A stretch of 64,000 bases of DNA from Pyrenophora tritici-repentis (taxonomy: Eukaryota > Ascomycota > Dothideomycetes > Pleosporales > Pleosporaceae): NCBI RefSeq assembly GCF_003171515.1, contig NC_089394.1, positions 1,178,001 to 1,242,000 of the forward strand. Direction: 5' to 3'. Position numbers and translations under genes: made by a program. Shown in pieces: positions 21,501 through 30,162 of the stretch. Each line of letters starts with the position of its first letter. Position 1 is the first letter of the stretch. The notes beneath the pieces were generated by a model that was not told the DNA's origin, made no database searches, and saw only the letters and a list, made by a program, of their open reading frames with translations.

Positions 21501-23381
21501 GTCGACGGCAGGCAGGCGACATTTCGAGTCACATCGGTGCAGCCATACCACCGCAACAACTCCACCGTTATCCCGCGCGACGACGACGACAACGACAATT
21601 GCGGGGATGCGGACGATGACGAGTTTATCCCAGAGACAGAAGTTCCACCTCCACGAAAGCGCGGTCGCCCCAAAGGCTCCAAAAACAAGCCAAAACCAGC
21701 TCCCATCGAGACCAACGACGTCAACCTCACGCAACGCGAGGAGGACGACTTAGTGCTGTCCAGGAAGCTGCGTGCCACTGGCAAGATCACAACCCTAGGC
21801 GAACCATTCGAACTATCCACCAAGGCAGAGATTGACGCGCTGATCACTCGCGGAGTGTTCCGCTTCGAGGAGTATGACCCTCAGCGCCATGGTGGCATCC
21901 GCGTCTTTAAGTCACGGATTGTCAACGAGGTCAAAGGCAAAACTACCACTAAGCCGTACGAGAAATCGCGCCTCGTTGTTCAGGGTTATGCCGATGATGG
22001 AAAACGGATTGTGCTCACACAAAGCCCGACGATCCAGCGCGCCAGTCAGCGCATTATTATCGCGCTTGCACCCTCACTGCTTCAAATGGGCATGACGCTA
22101 TGGCTTCGAGATATCACGCAGGCGTACACGCAAGCCGATGACCATCTCCAGCGCACGATCATCGCGGATCTTCCCACGCAACTCCGCAATGTCTACCCCA
22201 AAGGCACCATCATGGTGGTCGTGAAGCCGCTGTACGGCATCGCCGAGGCAGGAGCGTACTGGTGGTCAACCTACTTCAAACACCATACCACGACACTCGG
22301 GATGGAAACATCAACCTATGACCCGTGCCTCTTAATCACCAAGCCAACGGCGTTAGGCTTTGGTATTGTCGGCATGCAAACTGATGACACGCTCGGTCTG
22401 TCCGATGACGTGTTTGCCAATAAGGAGAGCAAGGAGCTGCGCTTCAGCGCCAAAGAGAAGCAGTTTCTTACTACTAACAACCCTATCGACTTTAACGGGT
22501 GCGTCGTTAGTCTCACAACAGACGGCGTGATCACACTACGCCAAAAGAAACAAGGTGAGAAACTGGAGATCGCAACTGACAAGAAGACGTACATTCAACA
22601 ACGCGCACGTGGCGCTTACATCGCGACAATCTGTCAACCCGAAGCAAGCTTCGACCTCGCCGCTGCTGCGCAAGCGAGTGAGCCTACAAAAGAAGAAATA
22701 TCCAAGTTAAACAAACGCATCGAATGGCAAAAGAAGAACCTCTGCCATGGGTTGACCTACGTACCTCTGGACATACGCAACCTCAAGCTGTTTACCCTAG
22801 TCGACGCGTCCTTTGCCAACAACAAGGATATGAGCTCCCAGATGGGATTCGTCATCGTACTCGGCAATGAAGTCACCTCAAGCGACACAAACTTCGGGAT
22901 ACGTGGCAACATCGTCCACTGGTCCTCAGTCAAATGCAAGCGGATCACCAGGAGCGTCCTCGCCTCCGAGATCTACGCGATGGCGCACGGCGTAGATATC
23001 GCAGTCGCGATCGGCGGCACCATTGATATGGTCATGGAACGACTCAACTTACCTAAGGTCCCCATCGTGGTATGCACCGACTCGCGATCGCTATACGATT
23101 GCCTTGTCAAGCTCGGCACCACCAAGGAGAAACGCCTTATGATTGACATCATGGCAATGCGCGAAGCCTACGAGCGCAGCGAACTCATGGATATCAGATG
23201 GATCGACGGTCGCGACAACCCAGCAGACTCTATGACAAAGGCAGGTTGCAACGCCGCGATAGAGAACCTCATCAACTCTAACGAGCTCAACCTCCGAGTG
23301 CAAGGGTGGGTCAACCGTGATCGCAACACCAAGCCCACGACCGAGAGCACCGAGCTCAGCAACCTTGAAGGCACCAAGTAG
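18546..23381 (+). CDS. Copia-1 gag-pol polyprotein
   Basis: One open frame of 1,611 aa from the ATG at 18546; the same frame is open further upstream but without an ATG. Order of domains: gag; zinc knuckle-like KCYVCGKQGCWSTRH; protease with PDTGAAG; integrase with the HRRFGH...CHQC zinc finger and core (IVDVMYIN, VIATDAGKNFASEEF, and a Glu in SIGKVERYHA); reverse transcriptase with RDITQAYTQ, KPLYGIAEAGAYWW and MQTDDTLGL; RNase H with TLVDASFANNKD and ASEIYAM. Integrase before RT defines Copia. The usual Y/FxDD box is QTDD. Gag and pol are fused without frameshift or stop. All domains look intact. Confidence 0.9.
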   Translation: MAPYKSVKYRSWYSEMHKSEYVNAELDPTDTVINTDKLNTVVLDWVVQVEDDGQFDLFILQEFQKSFEDWTQDIISAVDVRLRKAVKELLRHRGIYIQINSRDTVITQLYNLLHLSSCPIWPDDELELMRLVDGFKCRQLTNSNYSYPNPPQPPTGYPQAQYSPSPAQLNVTALTNLAKLYNNNDKFSGDKYDVLSHKLVIFRELCAKVGIQPGQTDRYKLAISTMLTGKASTYYYQSIAPLDLGYEDIIAKLGAYFHTTENYQLFLNEWRTIMLKDVIASNPDKTIAQCLDLLIDKLHKLYQAMAQQNGLSESSLTGQLVSACQGVEACSAVLIRPASTFEAVASELRNAVGNWQRCHPHARTQFNYDNEQTDDDIFYTNRRYNRNDEPRERPRGYGTGRFNRGPTLSRPRYPPRRSHDKKCYVCGKQGCWSTRHSHEERNESHQRFKTYVQNHDLDDDYDVFLAGFEGIELHDEAEDDDGNRVDDLDAYFQHEQFNTAACGTIDGQALTINLNDAAATHAITGIDPYASETAKEAPHMFTFDHRYGAHCFQGIMPDTGAAGVSTAGKTQVMALQRLQPSATINESTAGRHRIRFGDNPECLSLGEVKVKTPLGVILFAVMPTNTPFLLCLADMDRHGIYLNNVDNVLVHESREYPIVRKWGHPWLLLDDQETATHYLTEVELAQLHRRFGHPAAGRLYKVLARAGYDEVDAATIEKINKFCHQCQITGKAPGRFRFTLRDDINFNYRLIVDVMYINQRPVLHAIDEATAFQAARFLTDMKASTTWDTLRAMWIDMYVGPPDVIATDAGKNFASEEFVNNAKTMAIEVDEVPVEAHNSIGKVERYHAAIRRAFEVISADIDSDTSSEHLLQMAVKAVNDTAGPDGLVPTLLVFGTYPRLSKTSPPSPSISARAKAIKNAMAEVRKIKAKRQVNDALATRNGPNVIETLQLPIQSSVKVWRENRGWTGPHTLIAMNDDLTAAIVDVDGRQATFRVTSVQPYHRNNSTVIPRDDDDNDNCGDADDDEFIPETEVPPPRKRGRPKGSKNKPKPAPIETNDVNLTQREEDDLVLSRKLRATGKITTLGEPFELSTKAEIDALITRGVFRFEEYDPQRHGGIRVFKSRIVNEVKGKTTTKPYEKSRLVVQGYADDGKRIVLTQSPTIQRASQRIIIALAPSLLQMGMTLWLRDITQAYTQADDHLQRTIIADLPTQLRNVYPKGTIMVVVKPLYGIAEAGAYWWSTYFKHHTTTLGMETSTYDPCLLITKPTALGFGIVGMQTDDTLGLSDDVFANKESKELRFSAKEKQFLTTNNPIDFNGCVVSLTTDGVITLRQKKQGEKLEIATDKKTYIQQRARGAYIATICQPEASFDLAAAAQASEPTKEEISKLNKRIEWQKKNLCHGLTYVPLDIRNLKLFTLVDASFANNKDMSSQMGFVIVLGNEVTSSDTNFGIRGNIVHWSSVKCKRITRSVLASEIYAMAHGVDIAVAIGGTIDMVMERLNLPKVPIVVCTDSRSLYDCLVKLGTTKEKRLMIDIMAMREAYERSELMDIRWIDGRDNPADSMTKAGCNAAIENLINSNELNLRVQGWVNRDRNTKPTTESTELSNLEGTK

Positions 23382-23562
23382 TCAACGGGCACGTGTGCGC
23401 GATAACGAAGGACACAAGAGGAGGACATAAGGGCATACAGGAAGGCGTATAGCGCTAGCCGAGATAGGCAACTAGCTACATTTCGGCAGCAGGATATTAT
23501 TACAGATTTGGAGGATTTGGGGACGGATCTGATCTCCCGGCACAAAAAGAAAAGATAGTCAG

Positions 23563-23768
23563 TGTTGGGAATCGAACCTGCGGTAGATAAGGCAGCTGGT
23601 TGCTGCATGCACGAGCTTGGATTACACGGCTGACTAAGCCGTGTGGTCCGAGCTCTAGCTGCTGCCTTACTGCCGACCTCCCTCCACCTCCATAGAACAA
23701 CAAGAACAATCACAATCATTTCAACTCGTTGCAACGAAGGTGATTCCGATACCTTAGCCGTATCAACA
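23563..23768 (+). repeat. Copia-1 3' LTR
   Basis: 206 bp, same sequence as the 5' LTR. A purine-rich AAAAAGAAAAG just upstream could be the polypurine tract. Confidence 0.9.
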
Positions 23769-23803
23769 CTACCTACCAGCGCCTCCGCTGCGGACCTTAC
23801 ACG

Positions 23804-24020
23804 TGTCAGATATTCACTCTTATCTGGAATACTGATGAAATGGGTAATGATCGTGATGATATTGATTATTTTACTGTGTGTTGGTTCTGTCTACGGTTGT
23901 GGGCACACCTAGGGGGTGCCAAGCCTTCCTGTGATCCGATTGGCTCTCTCAGATGCCGGGTCGCGCTAGTCTAACCCAGCGTCTGTACGCTCTCATCTTC
24001 AACAGTGCTATTATCTGACA
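23804..24020 (-). mobile_element. Solo LTR, family B copy 2 (217 bp)
   Basis: Inverted relative to copy 1 at 11278. Flanked by the 5-bp duplication ACACG (23799-23803 and 24021-24025). The sequence differs from copy 1 at many sites, so the two are older or from different insertions. Confidence 0.85.
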
Positions 24021-24386
24021 ACACGCTTAACCTTGTTAGCTAGACGCTCCTCTAGGGCAAGGGCAGCGCTGCCTCGTTCGTTAATGACGTACAAGAGCTT
24101 ACCGAAGAGCACGACTTCATAGAAGAGTAGAGGCGTGTAGGCCCACTCGGCGTACTGCTTAGTATTTTAAACTATATTAAAACACCGCAATAGCATAAGC
24201 TCTTTAAGGACTTCTAGCGCCTCGCCTACGCTAAGCTACTATCTAGCGCGTTAGCTAACAATCGTAAGATTCTTAAGCCTATTAAACTCGTTATTACGTA
24301 GTAGAACTGGTACTACTTATGCTGTAAGCGTGCTGTAAAGCTGCAGTTTATAGTTAACGCCTACGCCACTTACTATATATAGCGGG

Positions 24387-24579
24387 TGTAAAGGGAGGAT
24401 GTGATGGGCTAGACCCATGTAGGCCTACTTGTAGGCTGAGAGAGAGCAGCGCAGTCATGCCTCCTACATAAATATCAACTACGCAAGCTGAATCACGTTG
24501 ATTCAACTTGTGCATGCCTTTTGCGCACACGTGGTGCATGTAGTTGTGCCGCTAGTCTTATAGACTCACGCCCGTTACA
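24387..24579 (-). mobile_element. Probable solo LTR, family C (193 bp), no target duplication seen
   Basis: Read on the minus strand it starts TGTAACGGGCGTGAG and ends CTCCCTTTACA, the usual look of an LTR. Flanks are GCGGG and ACTAC, which do not match. The outer hAT frame continues across the insertion without any duplicated bases. Confidence 0.55.
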
Positions 24580-24897
24580 ACTACTACTCTAAGCTAGACG
24601 ACTCGCCCGCGTACTACGCTGCTATAATACCCCATCTAATGTACAAATACTACTGCGATAAGGCGTAGGCTAAGAAGCCTAACTAGCTTAAGGCTAGTAA
24701 CGCTAGCTTTTAGGCGCTCTAGGCGCAGTACAGCACCTTACCGCGCGCGGTAAGGCCGCTAGCAGTAATCGCAAGTGATATAGATAACGCGATTAATAGT
24801 ATACTTAATCGTAGTACTGCTAGCAGCCTTACTACTAACAAGGACAAGTTTAAGACGTAGAAGCGTAGCGAGCTAGTAGCTAAAAGAGGTATAGAAC

Positions 24898-25062
24898 TGT
24901 CAGATCAGATAAGATATTGCACAAAAGTGATGGATGTTTATGATTTATTTGTTCTTGTCTCTGTTCTAAGGTGCGCGCTGAGAGTTTTGTTCTGCTAAGA
25001 CGCTAACCCGTTATTAGCTAGCGGTGTCGGCACTTTCGGCTCGACACGCCTGCTATCTGACA
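24898..25062 (-). repeat. Copia-2 3' LTR
   Basis: 165 bp, TGTCAGAT...ATCTGACA, same as the copy at 29998. It lies downstream of pol on the coding strand. Confidence 0.9.
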
Positions 25063-25116
25063 CACCCCCTCAGCTTGGAAGGCATATTGCAAGCTGCATA
25101 AACTGGTTGATCGATC

Positions 25117-28100
25117 CTACATAATGAGGCCTTCCAGTTGCTCTTGCACCTCCTTGAGCTCAATCTCTCTGAGCGGGGCTTCTTCGCGCTCGACGAGTCC
25201 CAGTTGATCAAGGAACCTGGCCCATTTATTGGCTGGCAGTGGCTTTGTGAACCCGTCTGCGATCATGTTGTCAGACGGCACATACTCTACCTTGATCACC
25301 TTTCGGGTAACCTCCTGTCGTAGCCAGTGATTGTGTATGTCAACGTGCCGAAGCTTTGTTTGCAATTTGGCAACGTCTTCATTTACTAGACGGATCGTCT
25401 GAGTATTGTCGCACTTGATTGTGATAATTGGATTGCTTAGCTTTACCTGAAGCTCTTTTAACAACCGCGACGTTAAGATTGCCTCCTTAGCAACTTGTGA
25501 TAGGGCAAGCAGCTCTGCTTCTGTTGTTGATGTTGTCACAGTATCTTGCTTGCTTGCTCTCCAGGCGATGAGTCCTCCGAACAGCTTGATTGCGTATCCC
25601 TGCGAGCTTTTCCTATCCAGTGTGTTGTCTGCAAACGACGCGTCACTTGCTACCTCGAGGCCATCGCCTCTACCGAGTTCGAGGGCTAGGGATTCTGTTT
25701 TCTTGAGATACAGGAGCACACGGTCTGCAGCGTCTTGGTGTTCTGTACTTGGATTGATTAGGAAGCGAGCAAGTCGTGATGTTGCAAAGGCTATGTCGGG
25801 TCTTGTTGTGACTGCAGCGAATAGAAGCGATCCAATCTTGCGTTGGTACTTGTTGACTTCAGCTGGTGCTGCGAGTCCTTCTCGTGGTCGGAGTTCGATG
25901 CCTGACATTGGCGTATCATGCCTTACATTTTGGTGGTTGATGAGTTGACTGATTTTGTCGACGTATGCAGCTTGAGATAGCTGTATGGTCTTCTGCTTGC
26001 GATTGCGCATAACCTCTACACCGAGAAACCACTGTAAGTTGTCTCCTCCCGTACAAGCGTATTTTTCTTGGATCCAGTTGATGGCCTTCATGGCCTCTGA
26101 TTCTTGCTTTGAACGGTACGCAACGATGATGTCGTCCACATAGAAGAAGATGATAACTCCGTCTTTGATCATGCAGCATGGCTCCTGTGGTATTTGTTGA
26201 AACCCTATCGAAGCAAGAGTTGCGGTGAATTCTTTCTGCCACAGTAATGGTGAGATCCGGAGCCCGTAGAGTGCCTTTTGCACTTTGAGTAGAGTGCCAG
26301 GCTTCTGATATCCTTTTGGCATCCTCATGTATATTTCTCTGTCGATTGCAGCATGCACAAAAGCATTAGTGACGTCGTATTGTTTCAGCTCAAGATCGTA
26401 TTTGGCGGCGATTGCCATAAGCATTCTGAATGAGCGTCCTGCCAATGTTGCTGCGTATGTGTCTTGGGAGGTGATGTTGCGTTGTTGGTCTCCCCTTACT
26501 ACCAATCTTGCCTTGCATTTGATGAGGCGGTGATGCTTGTCGAGTTTGTAGGTGTATACCCACATACAGTCTAGGATCTGGTGCCCTGCTCGTTTGACTG
26601 GTGATGCTTGGACCTCAGTCCATGACTTCATTTGTTGGTGACTCCGAAGGTGTGTCTTTTCTGCTTCCTTGAACATTTCGTATAGTGGATGGTCTTCCAG
26701 CTTTGAGTATGCTGTTGGGAGTGGCGGTAGCTGGTTACGATGGGGCTTGATTCCCTTGGATAGTAGTCTCTTCACCTGAGCCTTGTCGATTGACTTTCCT
26801 TCGTGTTGACCAATGTGTCCTGATTCGGTGCCGGCCATGAATGCGGCTGCCCATGGACTGGTCATTGATGTTGATTGGTTGGACATGTTCGTCATATCCT
26901 CGTTGTTCACCTCTCCTTGAACTAGCAAGGCCACAGGTGGAGGAGTTGGTGGCGGGGTTAGATATGCCTCTACCACCTTCCTTCCTTGGTGGTATCTGGT
27001 TTTCTGAGTGCGCGGGCTCTCTTCCTGCGTCGTATCGTCCTCGTAGAACGTCTCGGTTTCTGCTTGTTGGCTCTGAGTACCTGGGAGTTCGACTGTTCTC
27101 ACCCACGTTGCGATTTCCTCTAGGGTGTTGTGCATGAGATTGTCCATCAGGTCCTCAGTCTTGCCATTGAAGATTGTTTCTTCGTCAAACACTACGTCGC
27201 GAGTGCTGATTACCTTTGCCATAGATGGGATCCATATGCGGTAAATGTTCGTCGACTGGTATCCCACTAGGTATCCAATCCAGGCCTTCGGATCTAGTCT
27301 CTGTAGCCTGGACTTTCCTCTGTGGGTGTCGTCTGTCATTGCGAAAGCCTTACACCCATATGCTTTTAGGTGAGCTTGATTTGGTTTTCGAGGTCCGGTG
27401 ACTATGCCGTTCATGGCAGCTGCGTGTGTATAGAATATTTCGTATGGTGTCTTCCAATTGTTTGGGTAATTTGGCGTTCGATTGTATAGGTATACCGCCG
27501 CTCTGGTAGTTTCTGGCCAGAGTTCCCATGGAAGGTTTGCATCCAGTCGAATTGCGCGTGCCTTTTCTTTTATAACACCCCCTGAGCGCTCAGCTCCTCC
27601 GTTTTGAGCTTGAGTATCTGGAGCGGAGGGCTCGAGTTTGATTGATAGGGACGTGCACCATTTTTCGACCTCTTGTTTGACGGTAACGATCTCGTTGTCA
27701 GTCTCGATGACTTTGACTGTGATGTTGAATTGTTTCTTCATGAACTGGACGAAGAGGCCTAGGAGGCGAATGATTGAGCGAGCCGGTCTGTTGTCCTTGA
27801 AGTAGAAGTCCCATGTGTATCGGGACCGTCGGCAAGTGATCAGCATTTGGCTCTTCTCCTTGGTGAAACTGCCGTCCTCATACTCATGGAAGTCGATGGC
27901 TACCCTTTCACCTGGCCCTTCGTCGTTCAGTCTAGGCGTCCTGCGTATTTGTCGTTTCGATTTTGACCTGCCGCAGGCGTCACACTCCACGGTGGTGATG
28001 CCCTTGATCCTCACCCCCTCAGATTGCTGCACGAGGTGCTCGATCGCGGATGGCCCGGGATGTCCGAGTCGTTTGTGCCATAGTATGGCAGTAGCCTTTT

Positions 28101-28599
28101 GTGGTGATCGTTTGGCTCGATTCATACGCACATGAAAGGCTGAAGTTGATGTAGTAGGTGGCTCGATAACCCATTGCCCATAGTGTTCCGATAAGGTGGC
28201 AATGGTTGAACCATCCCATCGTCGTAGGCTTGTCGGGTCTCCTCGATTGTCCCACCATATACCTTGTCTTCGGAGCAGCCTGAATGATACGAGGCTGCAG
28301 AGGAAGTCTGGGCACCAGGCAACATTGCTTAGGTGTAGAATTTGTTTGCCCTGAGCCCCCTCTGCCGTCACCTTGACTGCTCCGTATCCTTGTATCCAAA
28401 CCCTTGAGTTGCCAGCCCAAATGTAATCTCCCATCGCAGGCGGGCGTACGTCTTCGAGCCTTGAGAGGTTGTTGCAGATGTGCGTCGTCGAGCCAGAATC
28501 CAGGATGAATGCATCCTTTAATGGGTATCCTTGATTGCTCGCATTGAATGCCGCTTTCATCATGCCCTCGTCCAGCCTCGAGATCTCGCGTCCATCTAG
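25117..28599 (-). CDS. Copia-2 pol (protease, integrase, RT, RNase H), read through from gag
   Basis: Continuous frame of about 1,160 codons directly after the gag stop, in the same frame. The first internal ATG is at 28563. Domains in order: protease with LDSGSTTHIC; integrase with WHKRLGHPG...CDACGRSKSKRQ and AIDFHEY/ETDNEI core residues; reverse transcriptase with YDVTNAFVHAAI, KALYGLRISPLLW and FFYVDDIIVAY (canonical YVDD); RNase H with ASDASFADN, TTEAELLAL and VDIHNHWLRQ. No internal stop. Copia order, not Gypsy. Expression probably depends on UGA read-through. Confidence 0.88.
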   Translation of the reverse strand, partial: LDGREISRLDEGMMKAAFNASNQGYPLKDAFILDSGSTTHICNNLSRLEDVRPPAMGDYIWAGNSRVWIQGYGAVKVTAEGAQGKQILHLSNVAWCPDFLCSLVSFRLLRRQGIWWDNRGDPTSLRRWDGSTIATLSEHYGQWVIEPPTTSTSAFHVRMNRAKRSPQKATAILWHKRLGHPGPSAIEHLVQQSEGVRIKGITTVECDACGRSKSKRQIRRTPRLNDEGPGERVAIDFHEYEDGSFTKEKSQMLITCRRSRYTWDFYFKDNRPARSIIRLLGLFVQFMKKQFNITVKVIETDNEIVTVKQEVEKWCTSLSIKLEPSAPDTQAQNGGAERSGGVIKEKARAIRLDANLPWELWPETTRAAVYLYNRTPNYPNNWKTPYEIFYTHAAAMNGIVTGPRKPNQAHLKAYGCKAFAMTDDTHRGKSRLQRLDPKAWIGYLVGYQSTNIYRIWIPSMAKVISTRDVVFDEETIFNGKTEDLMDNLMHNTLEEIATWVRTVELPGTQSQQAETETFYEDDTTQEESPRTQKTRYHQGRKVVEAYLTPPPTPPPVALLVQGEVNNEDMTNMSNQSTSMTSPWAAAFMAGTESGHIGQHEGKSIDKAQVKRLLSKGIKPHRNQLPPLPTAYSKLEDHPLYEMFKEAEKTHLRSHQQMKSWTEVQASPVKRAGHQILDCMWVYTYKLDKHHRLIKCKARLVVRGDQQRNITSQDTYAATLAGRSFRMLMAIAAKYDLELKQYDVTNAFVHAAIDREIYMRMPKGYQKPGTLLKVQKALYGLRISPLLWQKEFTATLASIGFQQIPQEPCCMIKDGVIIFFYVDDIIVAYRSKQESEAMKAINWIQEKYACTGGDNLQWFLGVEVMRNRKQKTIQLSQAAYVDKISQLINHQNVRHDTPMSGIELRPREGLAAPAEVNKYQRKIGSLLFAAVTTRPDIAFATSRLARFLINPSTEHQDAADRVLLYLKKTESLALELGRGDGLEVASDASFADNTLDRKSSQGYAIKLFGGLIAWRASKQDTVTTSTTEAELLALSQVAKEAILTSRLLKELQVKLSNPIITIKCDNTQTIRLVNEDVAKLQTKLRHVDIHNHWLRQEVTRKVIKVEYVPSDNMIADGFTKPLPANKWARFLDQLGLVEREEAPLREIELKEVQEQLEGLIM

Positions 28600-29952
28600 T
28601 CAATCAGTGACTGAGTCCGGTGTTTGTGATGTCTTGATGTAGGGTGTAATCGATCGTGATGCCGTAGTTAGGCGTGGTCGCTTCGTTTCCAGGTTTGTTT
28701 CCTGTATTATTCTTTGTAAGTCTGCATCATGCTGAAGTTTGTACTGTACCAGCTTTGTGATGTGTTTGTTCGGTTTGAACCAATCTGGGGTCTCCAAAGT
28801 TGGGTTGACATAGTAGCAGCTACTGATGTCATGGCGTTGTTCACAAGCAGGACATATATCGCCAGCTTCTGCTGTATTCCTTTTCTGGAATTGCTTGGAC
28901 TTGTTGCCAGGTGCATTCATTTTGCGTTTGTTTGTTTGCCTTTGGTTTCCCTGGCTAGGGTTGGTAGATGGCGCTCTAATTTGCACACTTGAGGCGTCCC
29001 CCTGTGTGTTCGAGTCGGATTCACCGCTCGCCGCGTAGGCTGCTTCACCCGTCATAAAGGCACTTCTTGATTTGCCTCGTGTTGGGTGAGCTAGGCTCAT
29101 ATGTTCGCGGAAGAGTTTCATCATCTGCCTTCTTTCTATATTGTTCCGGTCGCTTCCCGCTCCAGTGAATGTTGCCATCCATGCTGGGGCAATCTTAGAG
29201 ACTGCTTTTAGGAAGTCGTCCACAACCAGCTTGCTTTGTATCACGTCCCCTATCTTTAGGGCTTCGGCGCGAGTTGCAGCTTGGTCGTATTCGCTGAGCC
29301 ATGATTCCCAATTTTGCGGGCTTCTCATAGGTCTCAAGGAATCGTGGTACCTCTCTCGTACCCTTCTGATCTCATCGTCGAGGTCTACTCCAACTGCTAC
29401 CTGGAGGTTTGTGATCCAGGTGCGGAGAGTTCCATGTTCCTCAAAGCAGCTCACTTGGAGGTGTGGGCTAACTGTTGCATTCAGGTGTCTGATCATTGCC
29501 GCAATGTTTGTGCGTTCGTCTCGATAGTTTCGTTCGCGTATTTTGTATGATTCAAAACCCATCTTGAATTCCCTTGAGTCCCCATCGTATGCCTCCTTCC
29601 CCTCCGCTGAGAGTTCTGAGTATCGAGCTGGTATGGCTGGAGTTTGAACAGCAGGGTTGACTATGTCAACTGTATCTTGTGTAGGCGCTCGGGCATTGGC
29701 TCTCGCGGTTCGTGTAGAGGAGGATGGAGCTGATGATGTATTTCTCAGAGCAGCGGCTGGTTCATAGTCGGATACGAGTGGAGGGAGAGGTTCGGTCGGC
29801 TTTGTACGAGGCTGTGTGTTGCCCGCTGGATCTACAATGTCCCAGATCTCTAGGGCTTCGCATTGCATCTTGATTTGGCGGTACCAGGGGATCCATTTGC
29901 TCGAGTCGGTTAGGATAACTGTCGCGTCCCTCTGGTTCTGGTTTATCGTCAT
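28600..29952 (-). CDS. Copia-2 gag
   Basis: About 450 aa from the ATG at 29952 (MTINQNQRDATVIL); the frame extends upstream into the LTR. The middle resembles Copia-type gag. Near residue 390 there is a zinc knuckle-like CPACEQRHDISSC (C-x2-C-x3-H-x4-C). It ends in a UGA at 28600-28602 that is followed immediately by CUAG. This is a well-known leaky-stop context, so the gag-pol fusion is probably made by read-through. Confidence 0.85.
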   Translation of the reverse strand: MTINQNQRDATVILTDSSKWIPWYRQIKMQCEALEIWDIVDPAGNTQPRTKPTEPLPPLVSDYEPAAALRNTSSAPSSSTRTARANARAPTQDTVDIVNPAVQTPAIPARYSELSAEGKEAYDGDSREFKMGFESYKIRERNYRDERTNIAAMIRHLNATVSPHLQVSCFEEHGTLRTWITNLQVAVGVDLDDEIRRVRERYHDSLRPMRSPQNWESWLSEYDQAATRAEALKIGDVIQSKLVVDDFLKAVSKIAPAWMATFTGAGSDRNNIERRQMMKLFREHMSLAHPTRGKSRSAFMTGEAAYAASGESDSNTQGDASSVQIRAPSTNPSQGNQRQTNKRKMNAPGNKSKQFQKRNTAEAGDICPACEQRHDISSCYYVNPTLETPDWFKPNKHITKLVQYKLQHDADLQRIIQETNLETKRPRLTTASRSITPYIKTSQTPDSVTD

Positions 29953-29997
29953 TATTGCGTGTTCGTTGCTCTTTATAGAGGCAGTGAGACTCTTAAT

Positions 29998-30162
29998 TGT
30001 CAGATCAGATAAGATATTGCACAAAAGTGATGGATGTTTATGATTTATTTGTTCTTGTCTCTGTTCTAAGGTGCGCGCTGAGAGTTTTGTTCTGCTAAGA
30101 CGCTAACCCGTTATTAGCTAGCGGTGTCGGCACTTTCGGCTCGACACGCCTGCTATCTGACA
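29998..30162 (-). repeat. Copia-2 5' LTR
   Basis: 165 bp, identical by eye to the copy at 24898. It is upstream of gag on the coding strand. Confidence 0.9.

Larger units (their letters stand above)
18063..23768 (+). mobile_element. Full-length Ty1/Copia retrotransposon (Copia-1)
   Basis: 5,706 bp, flanked by the 5-bp duplication CTACC (18058-18062 and 23769-23773). The 206-bp LTRs at 18063-18268 and 23563-23768 appear identical by eye, running TGTTGGGAATCG to CCGTATCAACA. Insertion is therefore young. It is inserted in the outer hAT. A third LTR copy stands alone at 53629. Confidence 0.92.
24898..30162 (-). mobile_element. Full-length Ty1/Copia retrotransposon (Copia-2)
   Basis: 5,265 bp on the minus strand, flanked by the 5-bp duplication AGAAC (24893-24897 and 30163-30167). 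The 165-bp LTRs at 24898-25062 and 29998-30162 appear identical by eye, so insertion is recent. The element sits just before the C-terminal domain of the outer hAT transposase. Confidence 0.92.
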
